64,000 nucleotides of DNA from RFSX01 sp964591455. GTDB lineage: Bacteria > Bacteroidota > Bacteroidia > Chitinophagales > Saprospiraceae. A model generated the notes under the pieces. That model had not been told where the DNA came from. It saw only the letters and a list, made by a program, of their open reading frames with translations, and did no database searches. Shown one piece after another: positions 45,001-57,000 of this stretch. The stretch lies in the NCBI GenBank assembly GCA_964591455.1, contig CAZQDZ010000014.1, positions 34,303 through 98,302 on the forward strand. Reading direction: 5' to 3'. The translations under genes and the position numbers were made by a program. Position 1 is the first letter of the stretch; each line of letters begins with the position of its first letter.

Positions 45001-48000
45001 ATACTACAGATGATTATAATTGTGACAATTTTGCAGCCTCAGGTTTAGATTTATGTGAATTCTTGGCAGAAAATCCTACTTCAAATATGGCCACGCTAGA
45101 TTGTGATGGCGGCGGTGTAGATAATGCAACAGAATGTGCTAATGGAGATGATCCATTAAATCCTGCTGATGATATAAATTGTGACAATGCGTTCGCAATG
45201 GGAATAGATATATGTACTTATATATTAGGTAATCCTGGAAGTAATATAGCTACCATGGACTGTGATGGCGGCGGTATAGATAATGCGACAGAATGTGCGA
45301 TGGGCGGTAACCCAATATTCCCTGGAGATGATGCGATAGGTGACTGTACATGTCTAGATGGAATATGCACTACAAATACTGGTAATATAGCAGGAAATGC
45401 TGGAGACCCTTTTGATGGAACAGCAGCGCCATTTACGTTGCCACCTAACTGTTTATTGTTAACTGATGATGAAGCGAGAGATTACAGAGGATTTATGTAT
45501 GCTTGTAGTCCCACTTTACCTACAAGTTCAGTATGTACTACTATACCTGAATATGCGACTCCCGTCATACCTACTTTTTCATGTCCAGCTGAATCTATAG
45601 AGTATTCAGTACCAGTGACTGATAAGCCTGCATACATGCAATATTGGAGTAACTGTGTTCCAGGAGTAAGTGGCTTACCAACTGTTACTGCAGCGCATCA
45701 AGGATTTATAAATCAACTATTCTGTGATACAGATGCAAATGGCTATCCATTGGCACCTGCCGATGCAGGTACGCCATTAGAAGGCTGTATATCTACATTG
45801 CCGGCCATTGGCCCACGAGTATCAGATGCAGCTGTTGAGCTAGATCCGTCTGTTCCATGTGCAGGCAGCAATGGAGAATTGGAGATGATCCAGTTAGATT
45901 TTTGGATGTTGATACCTGATTATGTAACAGACATAGGCGTCCAGATAGGTGGAGGAGGTGCTGATGCAGGATTGGTATTAGTAGGTTCATCTCTAACTGA
46001 TTTGGCACCAGTAGCAGAACTAGTGCAAGCAGGTGGAGGAAATGAAGCAGGAACACCTACAGGCTATTTCTGTCTGCCAGCAACGACACCTGCATGTACA
46101 GGACAGTACTTAAGATTTAGAATTTATATGACAGACATAGCTGTTGGATTTGATGTCAGTCCAATGATAAATCTAGGTTCGGGCTTTGTTGATTTTGTTG
46201 ACGAACCACTGATAACGATGGTTGCAGCTACTGGCCCGGATGACAATACACCTCCAGGAGAAACAAGAGAAACTCTGATGGGCTTCCAAGATATGGATGG
46301 AAATATATTTGCTGCAGATATGACTTATGAGCCTATGGGATGTCTTGTAAATGTGATTCCAGGTGATGCTTGTGATTGTGATATGCTAGCAGCTCAAGGG
46401 ATAGATATATGTGATTATATCTTACTGAATCCTCTTAGTGGGGTTGGAGCCTTAGATTGTGATGGAGGTGGTGTTGATAATGCAACAGAATGTGCAGCGG
46501 GAACAGATCCTAGTGCTGGTTCACCAGAAGATGATTGTGATGCTGCTATTGCTGAAGGTGTAGACATATGTGCATTAGTATTAGCTGACCCGACCAGTCC
46601 ACTAGCAACAGCTGATTGTGATGGAGGTGGAGAAAATAATCTAATCGAATGTCAGAACGGAGGAGATCCTACTGACCCAGTTGATGATAACTGCGATAGC
46701 TTTGCCGCTTCAGGAATTGACCTATGTGTCTATCTGGCGCTCAACCCAGGTAGCCCATTAGCAACGCTAGATTGCGATGGCGGTGGCTTGAATAATATAG
46801 ACGAATGTAATGCAGGAGGTGATCCTTTCAATCCTGTAGATGATAGCTGTGATAATTTAGAGACAATGGTTGCAGATCCATGTGCATTTATTTTGGCTAA
46901 CCCAACCAATCCGATGGCCTTAGCAGATTGTGATGGTGGCGGTGTTAGTAATTATGATGAATGTGTTGCGGGAGGTAATCCTTTCGATCCAGTTGATGAC
47001 AGCTGCGATAATTTTGAAGCGATGGTGACTGATCCATGTGCCTATATCCTAGCTAATCCTACCAGCCCTATGGCCTTGGCGGATTGTGATGGCGGAGGTG
47101 TATCCAATGTAGAGGAATGTGCTCAAGGTGGGGATCCGTTTGATCCAATGGACGATAGTTGTGATACCTTCGAAGGTACAGGCGAAGAATTATGTGAACT
47201 TATCATGGCTAACCCTACAGGTCCACTTGCACTTGCAGATTGTGATGGAGGCGGTGTCAGCAATATAGATGAATGTAATGCTGGAGGTAATCCACTTGAT
47301 CCTATCGATGATAGCTGTGATAGTTTCTTAGCCTCAGGTCAGGACTTATGTGTTTACCTAGCAGCTAATCCAACAAGTCCATTGGCGACAATGGACTGTG
47401 ATGGTGGTGGCTTAAATAATATAGATGAATGTAATGCAGGTGGAGATCCATTCTTCGCGGCAGATGACAGTTGCGATAATTTCGCAGCGTCTGGTATAGA
47501 TTTATGTGCCTACTTGGCATTGAATCCTGGCAGCCCTATGGCAACGATGGATTGCGATGGTGGAGGAGTAGATAATCAGACCGAATGCGATATGGGAGGT
47601 GATCCTCTCAATCCAGCAGATGACAGTTGTGATAACTTTGTAGATTCAGGTCTTGATCTCTGTGATTACTTAGCGGTAAATATTGGCAGTCCAATGGCGA
47701 CTGCAGATTGTGATGGCGGTGGTGTGAGCAATGCAGATGAATGTGCAGATGGTGGAGACCCACTAATATCTTATGATGACAGCTGTGAGGAATTTGCAGC
47801 GGCCGACATAAATCACTGCGAATTTATCTTGGCTAATCCTAATAATCCAATGGCGACTGCAGATTGTGATGGCGGTGGTGTGAGCAACTTTGCTGAATGT
47901 ATGGCTGGTGGAGATCCATTTGTAGATTACGATGACAGTTGTGATGCTTTTGCAGCAGCAGACATAAATCACTGCGAATTTATCTTGGCTAATCCGACGA

Positions 48001-51000
48001 GTCCGATGGCGACAGCAGATTGTGACGGTGGAGGAGTTAGTAACTTAGAAGAATGTCAAGCAGGAGGCGATCCGTTAAATCCTATCGATGACAGTTGTGA
48101 GAACTTTGAACTAGGGACTACTGATCCTTGCGCATATATCTTAGCTAATCCTACGAGTCCGATGGCGACAGCAGACTGTGATGGTGGAGGAGTCAATAAC
48201 TTAGAAGAATGTATGGCAGGTGGTGATCCATTCAATCCTATTGATGACAGTTGTGAAAACTTCGCAGCGTCAGGAATAGACTTATGTGCTTTCTTAGCGT
48301 TGAATCCTACAAGTCCATTGGCAACTTTGGATTGTGATGATGGTGGATTAAACAACATAGAAGAATGTAATGCTGGTGGAGATCCTTTCTTCTCAGCAGA
48401 TGATAGTTGCGATAATTTTGCAGCAGCAGATATAGATCATTGCGCTTATATACTTGCTAATCCTACGAGTCCGATGGCGACAGCTGATTGTGATGGAGGA
48501 GGTGTAAGTAATATAGAAGAATGTATGGAAGGAGGAGATCCATTTATAGATTATGACGACAGTTGCGAAGCATTTGCAGCTGCAGACATAGATCATTGCG
48601 CATTTATCTTAGCAAATCCTACTAATCCAATGGCGACTGCTGATTGTGACGGTGGAGGTGTAAGTAATCTAGAAGAATGTGAAGCTGGAGGAGATCCATT
48701 GATAAGCTTCGATGATAGTTGTGAAGCATTTGCAGCAGCTGATATTAATCATTGTGAATTTATTTTAGCGAACCCTACTAATCCTATGGCAACTGCCGAT
48801 TGTGATGGTGGTGGCATAGATAATCTGACAGAATGTATGAATGGTGATAATCCATTCGATCCATCTGATGATTATGACTGTGATAATTTCCCAAGTGACG
48901 TATTGGATATATGTGATTATATACTAGAAAATCCGACTTCCGATATGGCAACGCTTGATTGTGATGGCGGTGGTGTAAATAATGCTGATGAATGTGCACT
49001 TGGATTCGATCCTTTTGATGATTCTGATGATGCAGTACTAGAGTTTGAAAAATCAGCTTCTACACCATCTGCAAATAATGGATTAGATCCAGGTTTAGTC
49101 GATGCAGGTGATGAAATCGTCTATACTTATGTGGTGACGAATAGCGGAGCGGGTACTATAACTAATGTAACAGTAAATGATCCAGGACCAAACTTTAATG
49201 GTGTGCCTGGTACAAATGGTCTGAATATAATTTGTCCTAGTTCTGTTTTAGTTTCTGGCGCAACAATGACCTGTACTGCGGTTTATGTTTTGAGTCAGAC
49301 TGATATAGATAATGGAGCAGGGATAACTGACGGTGTAACTAATACGGCAAATGCTTCAGGAGATGGACCTAATGGACCAGTAGATACGCCAGATGATACT
49401 GCTGTAACAGAAATACCTGCTGCACCAATGTTGGATATGGAAAAGAGTGCTGCAGAGCCGACCATATTACTTGGAGTTGATGGTTTGATATCAGATGCAG
49501 GAGATGAGATTCTGTATTCATATGAAGTTTGTAATACAGGTAACGTGACCTTGACTGCGGTAGCACCTATGGATAGTGGACCGACGTTCAATGGCACTCC
49601 TGGCACAAACAGCCTAAGCGCTTTTAATCCATTGAATGCACCTTCATTAGAACCAGGAGCTTGTCAGACATTTACAGCGGTATATGTCATGAGTCAGGCT
49701 GATGTGAATAATGCAGCAGGACTACCAGGTGCAATTATGAATACTGCCAATGCATCAGGAACAGATCCTAGTGGTGGTACCACAACCTCACCTGATGATG
49801 ATGCACAAACTGATATTGCTAATGCGCCGATGTTAGATATGGAGAAATCAGCAGGAGCAATCGTAGATAACGGAGATGGCATAGTTAATGCTGGAGACCA
49901 AATTCCATATTCATATGAAGTAACGAATACTGGAAATGTAACGATGGATAACGTGATGATCACTGATCCAGGCCCAGCCTTTAATGGTGTAGCTGGGACA
50001 GGGACGATGAGTGCGATTGTATGTGTGCCTACAACCTTGGCACCAGGTGAATCAGTGATATGTACAGCAACTTATACTTTGACGGATGTGGATGTGGCTA
50101 ATGGTGCAGGCGTACCAGGTGGCGTGATGAATACCGCAAATGCTTCAGGGACTGACCCACAAGGTAATGGCATAGATTCTCCCGATGATTCAGCTGTTAC
50201 TAGTCTACCTTGTGAAGCGGATGCAAGCTGGACACCACCGACAGCACCTATATGTGATAATGATACACCTCCATATGCTTTAAGCTTAGATAATATTAAT
50301 ATTGCTTTGCCTCCAGCAGTTGTTAGTTGGAGTGGTTTAGGTGTAACAGATAATGGTGACGGTACGGGTAGTTTTAATCCGACAGGATTATCAGGTTTTA
50401 TAGATATCTGTGTAACAGTGTTCTACAATAACCAATGTGAAGCTACTGAATGTCATACAATAGAAGTCATACAAGCGCCGACTTTACCAGCGCCAGTGTC
50501 TTTAGACTTTACTTGTCAGATAGGCGCTTCGGGATCAGTGTCATTATCACAATACTTCCCAGGAATAGATGTTAGTGATACAGATAATTGGGTAATCTCA
50601 GGAGGTGGTGCAGGAAATATTGTAGGAGGAGCTATGGTGTACGATGAGCCAGGATGCTATGATTTGACTTTGACTTATGTAGGTCCATGTGTAGTTGCAC
50701 CTGCAGAGGTGACAAGCTATGTGTCAGTATCTGAGCAGCCACAACCAAGTTTTGATATCCAAGATCAGGTGTGTTGGAGTGCAGGAGATCCTGTAGCCGA
50801 CCATATATATACACCATTAATTAATTCACCGACTTATGCAGGCATTGTAACGACAGCATTTACGGTCTCAGGACCAGCTACGTTGAACGACCCAATCACA
50901 GGAGAGATCAGCGTCACTGGCGTAGGTATTGTAACCTTATGTTTGACAGAGACATCAGTGTATCCTGCTTGTGGCATTATACCAGGAGGTGCTTGTGTGG

Positions 51001-54000
51001 AAGAATTTTGTTTCCAGATAACTGTACAAGATGGTACTTCTCAAGATGCCACATTCTCAGTAGATAACACAGAACCATGTATTGGAGATGTTGTCACCTA
51101 TACTGCTAATGTACCTGGGGGTCAATTCTCAGGAGTCGGAGTCGTAGATGATGGGAATGGATTGACAGCAACGTTGACTGTGACAGAATGTGGACCATTT
51201 GACGTGACTTATAGCTTGAATACGCCGAACGGGTGTAACTCTCAGTTTACTATAAGACAAAATACGGATGGTACGCCTCCAGCAATTTCGGTACCAGCGG
51301 CTAACGAAATCGTAGAATGTGATGGTGCTGGCAATGAGGCAGCTCATGCTGCTTGGGTATCTGCGAATGGAGGTGCAGTAGCAACTGATAACTGTACATT
51401 TATATGGTCTTCAGAATTATTGAATGTCATCTCAGGATGCGGTGCTACCTCTACAAGAGTGTACAGATTTACTGCAACAGATGAATGCGGTAATGCTTCT
51501 AGTACTGAAGCGAGCTTTATTATAGAAGATACATCAGAGCCAGTAATCACACCGGGTGCAGACATGGCTATGAACGAGTGTGAAAACGATCCGGGAGGTA
51601 ACTTCCCTGATTTCGATGCATGGTTGGCATCAAACGCGGGTGCAACTGCAACTGATGTTTGTGGTAGTGTGACTTGGACGAATGACTTTACGCCAGCTAA
51701 CTTTGTGGAGACTTGTCCAGGAAGTAGAAGCGTAGATGTTGTCTTTACAGCAACTGATGATTGTGGAAATACTTCTAGCGTCACACATACGTGGGCGGTA
51801 GGTGATAATACACCTCCAGAATTCACAAATTGTGAAAGATTACCAGTAGTTACTGCTGCACCAGAGACCTGGTGTGAAGCCTTTGTTAACTTCTCACCAC
51901 CAGCTGCGGCAGATAATTGTTCAGGGGATGTGACTGTTACACAAGTAGATAACTCTGGGTTAAATTCTGGAAGCGTATTTCCAGTAGGAACCACAGAGTT
52001 GACCTTTGTTGCAGTGGATGAATGTGGTAACTCTTCTGAGTGCTCATTCAAAGTCATCGTCAATGATTTCCATACGGCACCAGAGATTACGTCTTGTCCA
52101 GGAGATCAGTCGGCACTATGTGGTGAAGATTTACCAAATGACTTAGCAATAGAATTTGAAGATAACTGTCCTGATAACAGTGCAGTAATATGGAAAGCAG
52201 AAGATCCATCAGGAGCAGTAGTTGCTTCAGGAATGGATGTATTAGAAAGCACGACACAATTTACAGTTGGCGATCATAATGTGAGCTTCAGAGTACAAGA
52301 TCAGCCATTATTGTTGATTACTGAAGTTGTACAAGCTGGTACCGATATGATAGAAATATCTAACCTTGGACCAGCTACAGTCGACCTTAACTGCTTGACT
52401 ATAAATAGATATGGAAATGGGGTAGAATCTGATACACTACCTGCAGGTACGAGCTTAGCGCCTGGGGCTGTGTTGGTTTACACCTTTACAACAGATATAG
52501 CATATGGTGATCTAGCTGCTTATACGCTTGAGTATATGGACGCCACGTTTGATCAGTTAGCTGTCAATGGATATGGTAGAGCAGACTGGACAGGTACCTT
52601 AAATGGTGGTGATGTCTGCAGAGTATGGAACTGGGATCATGATGCCGCAAGAGATTGGAAAGTAACCTTGGATTGTACACAGAACATTGGTGTACTTAAC
52701 AATACACTTGATGTTATGGCTAATAATGGTACAAGCACTTCATTACAATCTGAAGTAGCCAGCGCTAGTGAATGTTCATTCGTACTAAGCGTTGGCGATG
52801 ACCAAGCACCTATGTGTGCAGCCATTGCACAAGAAGGTTCTGGTAGAGGAACAGCGTTGCCAATTAATCCAGGCATGTGTAATGAAAGCACAGTAAATAT
52901 TACACAGTCTTTCACTGTAGATTATGTACAGATTAATGGATTAGAAATATTACATACGGATATAGGTCAAGTATCGGCCTACTTAATAGCGCCAGACGGT
53001 ACACAGGTCAAGGTATTTGACGGATTATGCCCAGGTACATCAAATTTCTTGTCTAGTATCAGTGATACAAGTCAAGTAGAATTAGTTTCAGCTGCATGTG
53101 GTGATATCAACTCATTGCTTTGGTTTAGGCCAGAAGAATCTTTCAATGCCTTTAATGGGTTGAATTCAGCAGGTCTTTGGACCTTGAATGTGATGGGTGC
53201 TGGTCTAGATGCAGGCTCCGTTGTTGGATGGGAACTACAATTGTTTGAGTTTGGTCCATATACTGAACCAGATTTAGACTTGGAGGTAACCCAACAGGCG
53301 GGTACAGAACATACGTGGACACATCCATTGATGGACGATAACTGCTGTATGGGTACTATTGTGATGAATATGTCTCTTCCTGATGGTACAGTGAGCAGTG
53401 ATGTTGTAGTCGGTGGATCTACCACTACAGAATTCTTCCCTGTGGGATGTACTCAAGTGGATTATACATTGACAGATTGTGGAGGAAACAGGTCGAGATG
53501 TGGTGGTTTTGAAGTATGTGTAACTGATAACTTTATACCAGCTTCATGTTGTGATGATGACTTCACATGTATCTCACAACTCAATGTATCTCTTAATGAG
53601 ATGTGTATGGCAGAATTCACATCTAACATGGGAGGTGTAGGATTAGAGTGTCAGAGTATCTTCTATGATGTAGAGCTCTTCGATGAGCATGGAGATTTAC
53701 TCAGAGATGAGAATAATATGCCAACGACCAAGTTAGGGGTTGAGCATATTAATCAGAATCTAACATTTAGAATCTCTAATAATGATCCGTTATGTGATAA
53801 TGGCAATAGCTGTTGGGGTAATTTATTGGTAGAATTCAAGAACCTACCTCAGATAGATTGTCCACCTAACTTAACGTTGACTTGTGCTGCACTAGATATG
53901 TTGCCACTTCCTGAGGTAGCTACAAACCAATGTGCAGGTACAGCTACCGTTAGGTTAGCGAATGAAATAAGAGAAAGGTTGGATTGTGACGATAGGTATA

Positions 54001-57000
54001 CTCATAGAGTATCCAGGACTTATGTTGCGACTGATGCAGTAGGTAATTCTACTACATGCGAACAAGAGATACTTCTAGAAAGAATTGATCTGTCTGGGTT
54101 GCAATTTCCTATAACTGCTACAATTAAATGTAGTGAATTAGATAGTTTCATATTATTACCTTCAGGCATTCCACGACCTTTTGCTCAGGCGCCTAATGGA
54201 GATCTTGGTATACCATTCTTATGTACAGGACCGGGTACTGGATCAGGTTCAGGAATAGGAACGAACTTCATTTGTCCTATGACAGGGTCAGGTACAGGGG
54301 TGCCTATAATTCCTGATGGAGGTCTAAGTGTATTGACACCTGATGGTCCAGTCTTATTAGAAGGTAACACAACCGGGAACTGTAGTGCAGTATTGTTATT
54401 TACAGATATCGAGTTACCACAGAATGGATGTGATAGAAAAGTACTGAGAACCTTCGAAGTAAGAGAGTGGTTCTGTGGTACAGAAATTCCAGCGACAGCG
54501 ACACAGCTTATAGAGATACGTGATGATCTAGCACCAGAGGTAACTTGTCCTGCACCGTTCATGGTGACTACTAATGATGATTGTGCTGGTAGTGTACAGT
54601 TGCCACCGGCTACTGTGATAGATGCCTGTGCTAATGGTGACAATGTCAGAATCGAACATCCTAGAGGAACAGTAGATTCCAATGGTGGTTTTGCTACGCT
54701 AGATATAGGTGTTAACTTATTGAGATATGTGGCAAGTGACAACTGTGGCAACATCGCTTCTTGTACGACTACAGTAACTGTCAGAGATAATACAGAGCCA
54801 GTGGCTATATGCGAAAGAGCCACAGTAGTGAGTATCAGCTTAGATGGAAACACAATCGTCCCTAGTGATGTCTTTGATGATGGAAGTTGGGATGAATGTG
54901 GAGAAGTAACGACTTGTGCTATGAAGATGAGTGATGTTATTTTCTTCAGATCACTAAGTGTAGATACGGTATACCAAGGCATTAGTTACGTAGAAAGAAG
55001 TAGAGTTATGACAGGTTGTGATCCTGATATAGATACTGGATTGGTGTTAGATGGCGTAGAGTTTTTGAGTGAGAATGATTTATGCATTCCTTATATCAGA
55101 TTCTGCTGCTCAGATGTTGGAGACGAACAACTGGTCGTCTTTAGAGCACTAGATAAGGGAGGTAACTTCAGTGACTGTATGGTGAGTGTAGAGGTTCAAG
55201 ACAAAGCGATTCCTAGCTTGACTTGTCCTGTAGATAGGAATATAGATTGTAGAGAGCCTATAGCAATGGATCAGTTGAACTTACTTTTCGGTTCGCCAGA
55301 GATTGTTGATAATTGTGCAGCACTGCAACCATTAAATGAGATTGTAGATGCAAATCAGAATCAGTGTGGTATAGGTACTATAGAAAGAACATTTAATATC
55401 ACAGACAATTTTGGTAACGTGGTGAGAAGTTGTAAGCAATTGATTACAATTACTAATCAGATACCATTTACAGAAGCTGATATAGAATTCCCACTTGACT
55501 TTACCGCAGACTGTGGTACAGCAGCTCAGTTAGTGCCAGAGATACTAGAGGAACCATTTGCTTTCCCTAGATTCCTTAGAGGGAATGATGCGTGCAGCAT
55601 GTTAGGTGTTGATTATCGGGATGAATTCTTTGCAGAAGATCCACAATCTGGAGATTGCGGCGTCATTAGAAGAGCTTGGACAGTAATAGATTGGTGTACT
55701 GAAATCAATGGTCAGTTTGCGACCTTCCCTCTAAGTGGTCCGTATATTCAGACGATTAAGATAGAGAATGATATTGCACCGGTAATAGATCCACAGACTG
55801 ATGTTGTATTTGATTCTGCAAGTATAGACTGTGACAGTGGACAGATTGCTCTTAGCAGAACTGCGATGGATGATTGCACGACGACAGATAATTTAAGATG
55901 GTCTTTTGACATAGTAGATGCTAATGGCTTGCCGGTTCTGTTTGATGCAGGCGGGATTCCATTGTCAGGCAATGCGCCAAATTTCTCAGGCACATTTGCT
56001 ACAGGTACTTATAGCGTTACTTGGACAGTATGTGATGGCTGCGGAAATTGTACGACTGTCACTCAGATGTTTGAAGTTGTGAATACTAAGCCACCAGTTC
56101 CTATCTGTCATAATGCGTTAAGCATTACCTTGGATCATGCAGGTGTCGCAGAATTTTGGGCTGAAGATATAGATGCAGGCAGTTACCACCTTTGCGGTAA
56201 TCCAGTAACAGTTGGATTCGATGAGCAAGCGCTGCAGCAGAGTATAACTTTCGGTTGTTCAGATGTTGGGACACAGCGTATTAGTCTCTACGTAAGAGAT
56301 AGCAACACTGGAGTAACTGATTTTTGTGTCGGCGTAGTAGAAGTACAAGATCCATTAGTAGCTTGTGGTGGCATGATGGTCGCTATCCAAGGAGAGGTAT
56401 TCACGCCACAGTTGGAGTCTATAGAGAGTGTAGTTATAGACTTAAGCGAAACAACTAATGTCGATATGACTGATGAGGATGGCGAGTATGCCTTCTTTAA
56501 TATGCCGATGGGTGGTGACTATGAGGTGATACCATCTAAGGACGGAGATGATACCAATGGTGTAAATACTATAGACTTAATACGAATACAACGACACATC
56601 TTAGGATTAGAGAGATTTGATAATCCTTACCAACTGATGGCAGCTGATATTAACGGCAACCAAAAAGTGGATGGAGCAGACCTAGTAGAATTGCGTAAGC
56701 TAATACTTGGAGTCTATACAGAGTTCCCTGATAATTCTAGTTGGAGATTTGTTCAGTCGGAGTATACATGGCAAGATTCACTCAATCCATGGTCACAAGT
56801 TATAGATGAGACCTATGAGATTCTAGATCTATCTACTAACATGGATATAGATTTTGTAGGTGTCAAGATAGGTGATGTGGATAATACAGCTGTGACTAAT
56901 TCTTATCAGAGCAAAGTAGACATGAAGAGTTACAGATGGCCATTGAACTTGGAGGTGCCAAGTATGCAAGGAGAAGCAGACGCAGTAGTACACATACCAG

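Noticed and set aside
46377..49030. Regular spacing considered as a CRISPR-like array
   Set aside because: The 156-bp period is an uninterrupted coding repeat (52 residues) with conserved Cys and Asp positions; there are no unique spacers between short repeats.
51344..52063. 239-codon antisense frame over the HYR-like region
   Set aside because: Shadow of the sense strand, with no recognisable domain or separate start context.
54185..54982. 265-codon antisense frame inside the second giant gene
   Set aside because: Same kind of Ser/Val/Thr-rich shadow, antisense to the conserved cassette.
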